A stretch of 64,000 nucleotides of DNA from Platanthera guangdongensis (lineage: Eukaryota; Streptophyta; Magnoliopsida; Asparagales; Orchidaceae), in contig CM077150.1 of assembly GCA_039583875.1 (NCBI GenBank), forward strand, positions 47,816,261-47,880,260, in the 5' to 3' direction. A program made the position numbers and the translations under genes. The notes beneath the pieces are model-generated. The model ran no database searches. It saw only the letters and a list, made by a program, of their open reading frames with translations, and was not told where the DNA came from. Positions 55,326 through 64,000 of this stretch are shown here, one piece after another (the first letter of the stretch is position 1; each line of letters opens with the position of its first letter).

Positions 55326-56490
55326 TGAAATTTTGTACAGAGCTAGGTATTAATGCCACGGACAACTCTCTAAAATTTGGGAGGGTTTGGAGGTCATTTG
55401 ACCACCTAATTAAAATACCATAACATTATTAAATAAAAGTAAAAATTTTAGGCAAAGTGTCTCTAAAAATTCTGAGTTTTTGGCAGGCCCTAGGTATAGC
55501 TAGGACTGATACTCTGTCCAAATTTCAGCCTATTTGGACAAGGGATGAAGGGTGGGCATCCATTTGAATCTCAGGACAGCCCTAGGTATAAGTCCCACCA
55601 AATTGGGTGCGCTGGTCCAACCAGAGGGCCAAATTGGTCCAAATCAATTTTGGATTAAAGTAGACCCATATGGCTACAATTTTCATATTGAACGTTTTCC
55701 CACCTGGTGAGTCTAAGTATTTGTAATATTTATTTTAAAACAGCCTAGTTTACAGGACAGAAATTCAGGAATCTAAACTTAATAAAATAAATGATCTGCA
55801 CGGATCTTAAAGCAAATCGTGGGGCTCTTGGTCATCTTCTTCCACCAGACAAGGGCCATGATTGGCCGAACCTAGAGCTTATTCCAAGAACATTTCCCGG
55901 CCACACGGCCACCTCCCTGGCCGGCCACCACCGCCACCACCTTCGTTGAGGTGGGGGCTATCGCCGGGCGGCGGCACGGCCGCCGGAGGGGTGGTTTCCG
56001 GCGAACCTGACCACCATTTTTTTTTGGAAAAACCATGGAAATGAAAACTTGGATCGGCTCAATTGAGTCCGATTCTTGTCCTAAACGATTCCTAAGATCT
56101 ACCCATGGAAGAAGGAGTAGAGGAGGACCTTTAACCGAGATTGTCGTCGAGTGTGGTGGTGGTGCGCCATGGCCGGTGGTGGAGCTTTCCGATGCTTGCA
56201 ACTTCACTACCAAACCGCCCGGTTTCTTCAGGTGAAGGGTGGAAATGTCTCCTCTAACCTTGGTGAAGCTATTAAAAGAGGCAAAAGGGGGATAGGGAGA
56301 GTCATAGCTTGAATCCTCATTTCCACCATTAATGGGGAATTTTAGGAAACTGAAATCCCAATGAATTCAGGCCCTTGGTGACCTGAAGAATGCTGGAAAC
56401 TCCTCCCCTACTCCTGAGGAGTTGAATCCAGCCATCAATGGGGGGATTTGTGGGGGTTTCACCTTCCATGCCATTATTTACCACTCTTTC
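55326..56490 (-). mobile_element. Gypsy LTR fragment related to the giant chromovirus LTR
   Basis: On the minus strand, the segment at about 56080-55920 (CAATTGAGCCGAT, TTCGCCGGAAACCACC, CCACCTCAACG..GGTGGTGG) matches the 4560-4720 and 20620-20710 regions of the chromovirus LTRs in order. The AT-rich remainder has the same style (GGACAAACC-like and TTGTACAG text). It has no coding sequence. It is cut on the right by SIRE C and on the left by the 5S element. Confidence 0.65.
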
Positions 56491-58026
56491 TGTTGGAACA
56501 CCCTATTACTAATTTGGGTCAGGATCACTATGTCTCTAGGACTTTGTGTTTTGACCTCCTGTATAGATTTTAGGTCAAAATAGAATTGAGTCTAAGGGTC
56601 AGTAGGCTAGGATTGGAAGCAGCTCTGAAGACCCAAGTTTTTGTAGTGACTAAGTCCAAATCGTCGAGCTCAGCACGACGTTTCGTCGAACTCCGGTCGA
56701 CGATCGTCTAGCTCACTTTGGCAGATCGTCGAGCTCCATTCGACGATCGCTGAGCTCAAGCCTCAAAATATCGTCGAGCTCTGGTCGACGATCGCTGAGC
56801 TCAACTTCTCAATATCGTCGAGCTCCATTCGACGATCTTTGAGCTCAGATCGACGACTTCTTTGCTGCTTGCATTTTCTTTTTCGCTGAGCTCAGCTCGA
56901 CGATAGCAGAGCTCAGTTCGACGATTTCAGTTGACCTTCAGAATTCTAATTCAAAATCAGATAGAAGTTATTCTGCATTTAAGACAGAAGATCTGCCAGC
57001 CATTTTCATTTACTTCTGGAGCAAGTTTCAAGGGATTTTTCAAGGAATATATCAGTGGACTTTCCTTCAGAACATAATATACAATTAAGGCTGTAATTAA
57101 TTCAGACCAACGGCTATCTTTGACAGAGCAATTTTCTATTCAGACTCAGAGAATAAAAGATAGAATGTTTTTGAATCAGACAGAAGACAGACAAGAATAA
57201 GAGAATAGAGAAAGACAAGTAGAGGACACCTCTCTATACACAGAGACTCTCTCAATCTTCTGTCAACAAGAATTCAGAAGAACACTCATCAAAAAGAGAT
57301 CAAGCTTTCAAACATTCTTCAGATCTCTTCAGCTCTCAAGTGTTCAAGGCCAACATCATCTCAAGACTCCAGACACTCAACATTTCAGCTTGCTGAAATC
57401 ATCATCTGCTGGAGATCTATTTTTGAAGGCCTATCACCCTCAGCAAAGCTCATCTTCCTGAAGTTTTCAAGGACTCAGGGGGAGCTTTGACAACATCACT
57501 GAATCCACATAGTCTTCTCAGTTGCTTGAGAAAGAGAAGACTGCCATAACTCTCTCACCCCCAATCTGTAAAGGGTTTTTCAAACTCCCTTCAAAAGTTT
57601 GAATCTGGTTTTTGAGCACCTTGTCAAAAGCTCATTGGTGGCAAGACACCTGATCAAAAAATCTGATCTGGTTTTTGAGCACCTTATCAAAAGCTCATTG
57701 GTGCCCAGGACACCTGATCAACTCATCCTGCAGTGGATTCCTACCTAGGGTGGTAGAAGAGTGGATGTACCCAAGTTGGGGAACCACTATATTTCCTTGT
57801 GTCATCTGGTTGTGCATGTTTTCTTTTTGTTTCTGGCCTAGATTTTCTTGTGCTTAGTTTCTGCATAGATTAGATTTGTGGTTAATTTTACCTCTGCTTC
57901 CCTGCTTACACTCATTACAGCAATTGTTGTAAAGCTTTGCAAAAAGTTTTCTTTGTGTTTTCAAAAAGCACCATATACTCTATTCACCCCCCCTTTAGAG
58001 TATATCAGATCTAGTTTCCCCTTTCA
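56491..58026 (+). mobile_element. 5' LTR of SIRE C
   Basis: It opens TGTTGGAACACCC and ends TTTCA before the primer site, 1536 bp. It is closely related to 16813-18355 on the other strand. The palindromic array is at 56660-56926. Near the 3' end it has two CACCTGATCAA...GAGCACCTT units, GGGGAACCACTATA and ATTCACCCCCCCTTTAGAG. The 3' LTR is beyond the window. Confidence 0.94.
56660..56926. repeat. Palindromic-word array (TCGTCGAGCTC...TCGACGATC), LTR C
   Basis: About ten TCGTCGAGCTC or GCTCGACGA half-words, mostly paired head to head around 4-8 central bases, occur in 270 bp. GATCGCTGAGCTCAA variants are interspersed. Confidence 0.9.
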
Positions 58027-58028
58027 AT

Positions 58029-58038
58029 TGGTATCAAA
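58029..58038 (+). promoter_or_regulatory. Primer binding site of SIRE C
   Basis: TGGTATCAAAGC begins about two bases after the LTR end. It has one mismatch (A for G) to the initiator tRNA-Met complement seen in B and D. Confidence 0.82.
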
Positions 58039-58159
58039 GCGAGGTTGGTTAAACATACCATATCTGTTTGGTTGTACAGGCTAACACCTGAACCCCAAAG
58101 ATCCCAAACTAGATCCTTCTTTTGTTTTCTTTTTATATTAGATTTAGCTTGCACAAATC

Positions 58160-60235
58160 ATGGCCCAGAACAAGGATTATGCTAGCACCAGACCTCCAGT
58201 GTGCAATCTATCAAAGTTTGCACTTTGGAAGGCAAGGGTTAAACTCTACATGAATTCAATTGACGAAGATATTTTTAATTCTGTTTTGACAGTGTGCCCA
58301 AGACCTCCAGAGAGCACAAGCACAAATGCTGTTCCACCTCCATCAGGAACAGATGATGACATTAAAAGATGGAAAGTAGCTGATGCCAAGGCAATGAACA
58401 TTCTAGCTCAGACAATGTCAGATGATATTTTTCAGAAGGTAGCTGAATGTAATTCAGCCAAGGAGATCTGGGACAAGCTTTCAGAAATTGTCTCTGGCTC
58501 AGCTGATGAGAGAAAGGACAGAAGATCTCATCTCATCTCCCAATATGAGAACTTCAAGAAGGGAGAAACTGAGTCAGTGGGAGACATGTACAATAGATTG
58601 AGTCTAATTGTCAGTGAATTGAGGACATTAGATAAAGAAATCTCACTGACAGAACTCAATGACAAGATCCTAATGTGCTTCCCCAGCACTTGGGATTTAA
58701 GAATCTGGCCAATTAAAGATGCCAGAAGCCTAAATGAGATTACCACTGAAGCCTTGTTGGGTAAGCTCAAATCTTATGAGCTACTCATCAAGAACAGAGA
58801 AGAAGAACAGAAGGCTGCTTCTCCAGCCACAAGAAAGGAGAAGACTATTGCATTCAAGGCAGCTGAGGATCTGCCTGAAGAAAAGGCCACAAGCAATGAT
58901 GAACTTCTCAGCCTATTGGCCAAAAGATTCTATAAGATGGCCAGGAAGGACTTCAGAAGAAGATCATACAAGGAGCAAGACAAGCCAAGGTATGACAAGT
59001 CCACTGGCAATAGCAAAGACATTATTTGCTTTGGTTGCAGGAAACCAGGGCATATGGTTCCTGACTGTCCAGAAAACAAGAACAAGGACAGGAGGGACAG
59101 AAAAGAAAGAAGAAAGGAGAAGGACTCCAAAAGGCATGAAAATAACAAACCTTCCACCAGCAAAAGTAAGCACACAAGGAAAGGATTTGTTGCTGAATCC
59201 TGGAGTGAGACTGAAGAGGAGTCACAGGCCTCTTCCAGCTCAAGTGATGATGAGGATGATGCAGAGGAAAAAGAATTCTGCATGATGGCAATCAATGCCT
59301 CTCAACACAACTCAGAGGAAGAGGAGTCAGAGTCAGACTCAGAAACTCAACCTGAAGAAGATCAGGTAATCAACTCTTTTGATTTCACTTCAGAAGATTT
59401 TAAGCTTGAATTTAAAGCACTATGTTTAGACCTGCTAAAGTCTGAGAAAGAGATCATCTCTCTCAGAAATCAATTGTCTGAACACAATGCTTTAAAATCA
59501 GAAAACCTCAAGCTCTTTCAGGAGTTGGAGAACCATAGGGAACAGATAGCTTCACTGAAGAGTGAACTCTCTGAGGCCAAGAAGCTTGAAGAATCTCTCA
59601 ATGGGAGAAGCATCAAGCTGATGGACATCACAAGCACAGTGAACTCAAGATTCAACAGTACACTGGGCTTGGGTGCCTCATCCAGCCAACCTATTGTTCT
59701 AACAACCCCTATCAAGTTTATTTCTGACAAGGGAAAGGGAGTTGTAGAGGTTGCCAGGAAAAATTCTGATCTGCCTCAGAAAACTAAAGTCCAGTACAAA
59801 TCGTCGAACGGAGATCGACGATCGCCGAATGTAGATCGACGATCGCCGAACGCAGCTCGACGATCTCAGGACAAATCGTCGAACGCTGATCGACGATCTA
59901 AGCCAAGATCGTCGAACGCTGGTCGACGATCTCATATACCTGACCTCAGCCATAGTCGACCGTCGAACGGAGCTCGACGATCTGACCCAAGATCGTCGAA
60001 CTCAGCTCCAAGATCGTCGAACGGAGGTCAGAGCTCTGGAAACTTTTTCAATGGCAAGTCAAAATTGAATCCTGAGGGTTCTTCATCCCAAACATTTAAC
60101 CCTTATACTGAATGGATTTTACCTCCAAGGAGATATCATCCTGAAGGATATAAGAGTCAGCCAGGGATGTCTTTCATTTCTGAATTTAAAGGTTATCAAC
60201 CTAGGCCCAAGGTAAACTGGGTCAAAAACAAGTGA
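58160..60235 (+). CDS. SIRE C Gag (691 aa, intact)
   Basis: An uninterrupted frame from [13 protein letters not shown]. Residues 1-230 form the capsid-like part ([51 protein letters not shown]). The CCHC zinc knuckle is [14 protein letters not shown] (about residues 290-303). It is followed by a very basic stretch, a Ser/Glu/Asp-rich acidic domain (about 345-410) and a coiled-coil-like segment (about 415-490). Residues about 547-622 are a repeat of RSSN/RRSPN-type motifs encoded directly by the palindromic words of this element. A Tyr/Pro-rich tail ends at TGA 60233-60235. The start is the first ATG after the primer site and matches the gag-only copy. Gag would form the particle and bind RNA. 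Pol follows in the +1 frame with no ATG of its own before the protease. Confidence 0.95.
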   Translation: MAQNKDYASTRPPVCNLSKFALWKARVKLYMNSIDEDIFNSVLTVCPRPPESTSTNAVPPPSGTDDDIKRWKVADAKAMNILAQTMSDDIFQKVAECNSAKEIWDKLSEIVSGSADERKDRRSHLISQYENFKKGETESVGDMYNRLSLIVSELRTLDKEISLTELNDKILMCFPSTWDLRIWPIKDARSLNEITTEALLGKLKSYELLIKNREEEQKAASPATRKEKTIAFKAAEDLPEEKATSNDELLSLLAKRFYKMARKDFRRRSYKEQDKPRYDKSTGNSKDIICFGCRKPGHMVPDCPENKNKDRRDRKERRKEKDSKRHENNKPSTSKSKHTRKGFVAESWSETEEESQASSSSSDDEDDAEEKEFCMMAINASQHNSEEEESESDSETQPEEDQVINSFDFTSEDFKLEFKALCLDLLKSEKEIISLRNQLSEHNALKSENLKLFQELENHREQIASLKSELSEAKKLEESLNGRSIKLMDITSTVNSRFNSTLGLGASSSQPIVLTTPIKFISDKGKGVVEVARKNSDLPQKTKVQYKSSNGDRRSPNVDRRSPNAARRSQDKSSNADRRSKPRSSNAGRRSHIPDLSHSRPSNGARRSDPRSSNSAPRSSNGGQSSGNFFNGKSKLNPEGSSSQTFNPYTEWILPPRRYHPEGYKSQPGMSFISEFKGYQPRPKVNWVKNK
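59799..60027. repeat. Palindromic-word array inside the SIRE C gag coding sequence
   Basis: Nine or so TCGTCGAACG / TCGACGATC words, several in full head-to-head pairs like TCGTCGAACGGAG...TCGACGATC, lie in the Gag frame. They are read as [24 protein letters not shown] and SSNAGRRS. The DNA word is the same as in LTR C and before the third ORF. The gag of SIRE B has no such array. Confidence 0.92.
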
Positions 60236-60236
60236 A

Positions 60237-63200
60237 TTGCTTAATGTGCAGGTGAAGACCTATCCAATATCTAACCAGCAATGGTATTTGGATAGTGGAT
60301 GCTCAAAGCACATGACAGGGAACAAGGACAACCTCAATTCCTTTAAAGCCAAGCTTGGACCCAAAGTTATCTTTGGTGACTCCAACTTTGGACAAACTAA
60401 AGGATATGGAGCAGTCCAGATTGGTTCTGTAACCTTCAAGAAGGTAGCATATGTGGAAGGACTGAAGCACAACCTAATCAGCATCAGTCAGCTATGTGAT
60501 GAAGGCTACCAGGTGAACTTCAGCAAAACCTTATGCAAAATCAAGTCAGAGGACAACACCACTGTGTTGACAGGTAAAAGGAAAGGTAACATCTACCTTA
60601 TAGATTTTCTTTCAACTTCTATAGATATCTGCTTATTCAATTCAGTTTATAGACCAAATGTTTTATGGCATAAGAGACTAGGACACCTAAACCTTAGAAC
60701 TATCGCTAGGCTCTCCAAGGACAATCTTGTTAGAGGACTACCTTCTGGCCCCTACAAGAAGGAAGGACTCTGCAAGGCCTGTCAATTAGGCAAGCAAACT
60801 AAAAACAGTTTTAAGTCACTTAATAAGAGTGATTCACCTAGGATATTGTATCTGTTACACATGGATCTATTTGGACCCATCACAGTACAAAGCCTAGGAG
60901 GGAAATCCTACACTTTGGTGATTGTAGATGACTTCTCTAGATTCACTTGGGTGTTCTTTCTAAGGAAGAAGTCTGATAACTTTAAGTGTCTGACAGAGTT
61001 TCTCAAATGTGTAAAGATTGAGTTCAATACTCACATTGCCCTGATCAGAAGTGATCATGGGACAGAGTTTGATTCTCTTCTTATGCAAGAGTTCTGTCAG
61101 AGTGAAGGGATCAGGCATACTTTCTCAGCTCCTAGAACTCCTCAACAAAATGGGGTAGCTGAAAGGAAAAATAGAACCCTTATTGAATCTGCCACTACAT
61201 TGTTGTCAGATGCTCATCTACCTCTATCCTTTTGGGCAGAGGCAGTGAACACCTCCAACTATGTGCTGAACAGAAGCCTGATACATAAACTGAAGGGAAA
61301 GACTCCCTATGAATTACTCAAAGGGAAGAAACCTAAAGTTGACTATTTCAAAATTTTTGGTTGCATTTGCTATATTCACAATAATGATAAGAAACATCTA
61401 GCAAAATTTCAAGCCAAAGCTGATGAAGGAGTGTTTCTGGGATACTCCATGATCAGCAAGGCCTATAGGGTATATAATAAATCATCATTAAAAATTGAGG
61501 AATCTGTTCATGTTTCTTTTAATGAAACTAACATGTCTTTCAAGGAGAAGATTTCTTCTACCATAGAACCTTTGCAGGAACACTCTCTAGTTGAAGATAT
61601 GAACAAGCTACAGGTTGCTCAAGAAGACGAAAGCAGTGAAGATGAGAGCAATGCTCGACATATTGAAACTCAACCTGAAGAGCCAGTTGTTGTACCACAA
61701 GAGGAAACAACAACACAGGTTGGTGAACAATCAACACCCCCTGTTGATTTAGTAACATCAAGAGACCATCCAATTACCCAAATAATTGGAGAAATCTCAG
61801 CTGGTGTGCAAACCAGAAATCAGGTCAACCAAAACCTGTTGCACACCTGCTTCCTTTCTCAAATTGAACCTCAGTCCATTCAAGATGCAGAGCAAGATCC
61901 ACACTGGATCATTGCCATGCAAGAAGAGTTGCATCAATTTGAGAGGAACAAAGTATGGGAACTAGTGCCAAAGCCTAAGGATCATTCCATTGTTGGAACA
62001 AAATGGGTATTCAGAAACAAACTGGATGATCAAGGAGTAATAATAAGGAACAAGGCAAGGCTAGTTGCCCAAGGATATTCTCAAGAAGAAGGAATTGACT
62101 ACGACCAGACCTTTGCACCTGTCGCAAGATTAGAAGCCATCAGGATATTCTTAGCTTATGCAACTCACAAAGGCTTCAAAGTTTATCAAATGGATGTCAA
62201 GAGTGCCTTCTTAAATGGAGACATCAAAGAGGAAGTCTATGTCAGACAACCTCCAAGTTTTATCTCTCCAACTCATCCTGATTTTGTTTTTAGATTAAAT
62301 AAAGCATTATATGGTCTCAAGCAAGCTCCTAGAGCATGGTATGAGACCCTAGCATGCTTTCTCTTGGAAAATGGTTTTATAAGGGGTAGAGTAGACCAAA
62401 CTCTTTTCATTAGAACCCATAAGTCCCATACCCTACTAGTACAAATTTATGTAGACGATATCATTTTTGGTTCTACTAACTCAAAACTATGCAAAAGGTT
62501 TTCTAACTTAATGCATTCTAAATTTGAGATGAGTAGCATGGGTGAGCTATCCTTCTTCCTAGGTTTGCAAGTCAAACAACATGCTGAAGGCATCTTTATT
62601 TCTCAAACCAAATATGCTAATGAGCTGGTTAAGAAATTTGGCATGTCTGAGGCATCTTGTATGAAAACACCCATGCCTACCAATGCTGTATTGGATGCTG
62701 ATGAAGATGGGAAACCTGTTGATCAGACAACATATAGAGCAATGATTGGCTCTTTGCTGTATCTTACAGCCAGTAGACCAGATATAATGTTTGCTACATG
62801 TATATGTGCTAGATTCCAAGTTAGCCCTAGAGAGTCACACCTCACATTAGTAAAGAGGATTCTCAGGTATGTTAAAAGTTGTCCAAATCTAGGTCTCTGG
62901 TATCCAAAAGATTCAGCATTTGAGTTAACTGGATTCTCTGATGCTGATTATGCTGGATGCAGAATTGACAGGAAAAGCACCAGTGGAACTTGTCAGTTCC
63001 TTGGTGATAGACTTGTCTCCTGGTTTTGCAAGAAACAAACATCTGTGTCAACCTCAACTGCTGAAGCTGAATATATGGCTGCAGGCAGTTGTTGTTCACA
63101 AATACTGTGGATTCAAAATCAACTCCTAGACTATGGTTACAACTTAGAAAAGTCAAAAATCTTTTGTGACAATACAAGTGCTATCTCCATAGCTCAAAAT

Positions 63201-63401
63201 CCAGTCCTCCATAGTAGGACAAAACATATAGAGATTAGGCATCATTTCTTAAGGGATAATGTTGAGAAGAATAAAATTGAATTGCAGTATATCCCAACTG
63301 ATTTACAAAGGGGAGATATTTTCACCAAGCCTTTGGATGAAAAGAAATATACCTTCTTCCTAAATCAGTTAGGAATGTTAGATGGAGGAAGCCTTAAATA
63401 A
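60237..63401 (+). CDS. SIRE C Pol polyprotein (1054 codons, intact)
   Basis: Open from just after the gag stop to TAA at 63399-63401. Protease: [12 protein letters not shown] (about residue 17-28). Zinc-finger pre-integrase: WHKRLGHLN...CKACQLGKQ (about 143-190). Integrase catalytic core with HMDLFGP (about 208), IRSDHGTEF (about 270) and [12 protein letters not shown] (about 303). Reverse transcriptase from about 570 with [18 protein letters not shown] and the catalytic YVDDIIFGS (about 736). RNase H with FSDADYAGC (about 898), AEAEYMAAG (about 942), [10 protein letters not shown] (about 978) and [14 protein letters not shown]. All catalytic residues are present. The coordinates begin at a TTG; no in-frame ATG precedes the protease motif. 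Expression therefore needs frameshifting or splicing, and CAG at 60249-60251 is a candidate acceptor. With Gag intact as well, this element could be autonomous. Confidence 0.96.
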   Translation: MLNVQVKTYPISNQQWYLDSGCSKHMTGNKDNLNSFKAKLGPKVIFGDSNFGQTKGYGAVQIGSVTFKKVAYVEGLKHNLISISQLCDEGYQVNFSKTLCKIKSEDNTTVLTGKRKGNIYLIDFLSTSIDICLFNSVYRPNVLWHKRLGHLNLRTIARLSKDNLVRGLPSGPYKKEGLCKACQLGKQTKNSFKSLNKSDSPRILYLLHMDLFGPITVQSLGGKSYTLVIVDDFSRFTWVFFLRKKSDNFKCLTEFLKCVKIEFNTHIALIRSDHGTEFDSLLMQEFCQSEGIRHTFSAPRTPQQNGVAERKNRTLIESATTLLSDAHLPLSFWAEAVNTSNYVLNRSLIHKLKGKTPYELLKGKKPKVDYFKIFGCICYIHNNDKKHLAKFQAKADEGVFLGYSMISKAYRVYNKSSLKIEESVHVSFNETNMSFKEKISSTIEPLQEHSLVEDMNKLQVAQEDESSEDESNARHIETQPEEPVVVPQEETTTQVGEQSTPPVDLVTSRDHPITQIIGEISAGVQTRNQVNQNLLHTCFLSQIEPQSIQDAEQDPHWIIAMQEELHQFERNKVWELVPKPKDHSIVGTKWVFRNKLDDQGVIIRNKARLVAQGYSQEEGIDYDQTFAPVARLEAIRIFLAYATHKGFKVYQMDVKSAFLNGDIKEEVYVRQPPSFISPTHPDFVFRLNKALYGLKQAPRAWYETLACFLLENGFIRGRVDQTLFIRTHKSHTLLVQIYVDDIIFGSTNSKLCKRFSNLMHSKFEMSSMGELSFFLGLQVKQHAEGIFISQTKYANELVKKFGMSEASCMKTPMPTNAVLDADEDGKPVDQTTYRAMIGSLLYLTASRPDIMFATCICARFQVSPRESHLTLVKRILRYVKSCPNLGLWYPKDSAFELTGFSDADYAGCRIDRKSTSGTCQFLGDRLVSWFCKKQTSVSTSTAEAEYMAAGSCCSQILWIQNQLLDYGYNLEKSKIFCDNTSAISIAQNPVLHSRTKHIEIRHHFLRDNVEKNKIELQYIPTDLQRGDIFTKPLDEKKYTFFLNQLGMLDGGSLK

Positions 63402-63491
63402 AACCCAAGATTTTGAAAGCTAAAATTGACCAAGACTAGGCAAAATTTCTGATTTTTCTTAGTACCTAGAAATTCTCTGATCTCTGAACTG

Positions 63492-63770
63492 TGCTCGACG
63501 ATTTCCCCAAAGATCGTCGAACGGAGCTCGATGATTGTCTGAATCGTCGAACTGAGTTCAGCGCCCCTCAGACAGCATGAACTGTCTCCTTCGGTCAACG
63601 ATCGTCGAACGGCGCTCGACGATTTTGTTCACTGAACGATCGTCGAACGGAGTTCGACGCCTTTCCAGATCGTCGAACGGAGATCGACGATTTTGGAGTC
63701 TCTTCAGATTCCTTTAGAAGCCTCGATTGTCGAACTGAGTTCAACGATCTTCCCTTTTCTGCGTCGAACC
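63492..63770. repeat. Internal palindromic array between pol and the third ORF, SIRE C
   Basis: About nine ATCGTCGAACGG...CTCGACGATT-type words start about 90 bases after the pol stop. They use the word of LTR C, at the same place where SIRE B carries its GTGTCGACAC array. Confidence 0.93.
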
Positions 63771-63774
63771 CTAA

Positions 63775-63781
63775 TATAAAA
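63775..63781 (+). promoter_or_regulatory. Candidate internal TATA box, SIRE C
   Basis: TATAAAACTC follows the internal array by a few bases and is 120 bases before the ATG at 63895. The arrangement is the same as in SIRE B. Promoter activity is inferred. Confidence 0.6.
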
Positions 63782-63878
63782 CTCATTTTTCGCCGTCGTT
63801 CTCTCTTGCGCTTTCAATTTCTCTGCAAACTTTTCTTCCCTCCAAGCAGCTCTACACTTGGTCGTTTTGTTTGTTAAT

Positions 63879-63889
63879 TTTTTTTGCAG
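63879..63889 (+). promoter_or_regulatory. Candidate 3' splice site before the third ORF
   Basis: A run of eight T followed by GCAG, then GTACCATGG, is a strong plant 3' splice-site match. It sits five bases before the third-ORF ATG. Confidence 0.45.
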
Positions 63890-63894
63890 GTACC

Positions 63895-64000
63895 ATGGCC
63901 GTTTCTGTTGCTGTGCTCGCTGCCATGAAATTTGATGCCGGCTTTGACATCGATTTCGATTCCTTCAACACAACAGATCAAATCTTCCAAGATATTCTCA
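63895..64000 (+). CDS. Start of SIRE C third ORF (cut by window end)
   Basis: ATG in a good context (ACCATGG) opens a frame that stays open for the remaining 35 codons (MAVSVAVLAAMKFDAGFD...). The position is that of the third ORF in SIRE B, but the visible N-terminus is not similar in sequence. The first eleven residues are small and hydrophobic, then the sequence turns acidic. Too little is visible to call a function. Confidence 0.6.
   Translation, partial: MAVSVAVLAAMKFDAGFDIDFDSFNTTDQIFQDIL

Overview
The window looks like flowering-plant nuclear heterochromatin. Almost every base belongs to a nested stack of transposable elements, and I found no convincing host gene. Several lines of evidence point to plants: SIRE/Maximus-type Ty1/copia elements with an initiator-tRNA-Met primer site, a giant-LTR Ty3/gypsy chromovirus of Tekay/Del type, a probable Helitron, tRNA- and 5S-related Pol III repeats, and micro- and minisatellites.

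Layout, left to right. 1-711 is a minus-strand gypsy LTR fragment. 712-3434 is a 5'-truncated copia element ending in its 3' LTR, which cuts into the 5' LTR of a large chromovirus. That chromovirus spans 3435 to about 29631, with LTRs of about 5 kb. It was hit by a SIRE solo LTR (9226-10882, target duplication ATTAC), by a minus-strand gag-only SIRE (14027-18355, target duplication GAAGT), and inside its 3' LTR by about 5.3 kb of Helitron-like, minisatellite and other repeat DNA (about 20827-26121). Next come remnants of a minus-strand SIRE (29632-29878), a SIRE LTR start (29879-30195) and a gypsy LTR-like block (30196-31777). Old SIRE copy 'D' starts at 31778. It is split by a complete young SIRE 'B' (36987-50157, target duplication TTCAC) and resumes at 50158. 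Then follow eight alternating inverted copies of a tRNA-like SINE unit (53321-55067), a 5S-rRNA-bearing element (55069 to about 55325), an inverted gypsy LTR fragment, and SIRE 'C' (56491 to the window end), whose gag and pol frames are intact.

The most interesting signal is an architecture shared by the SIRE elements. Each LTR family carries an array of a short palindromic word with a TCGA core. The word differs between families: the GTGTCGACAC type in B, the TCGTCGAxC...GxTCGACGA type in C, a GTTGAACTCCGTTCGAC type and others. In both B and C, that family's own word array is repeated inside the element between pol and a third ORF, and is followed by a TATA box. This looks like an LTR-type promoter copied internally to drive the third ORF. 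In C the same word also lies inside the gag coding sequence and is translated as a protein repeat. The third ORF of B has a basic nuclear-localisation-like stretch and a long charged, coiled-coil-like region rather than obvious envelope features. Related words also occur in the gypsy LTRs, so the arrays cross superfamilies.

All alignments, identities and copy counts here were made by eye. Boundaries given as 'about' are soft.
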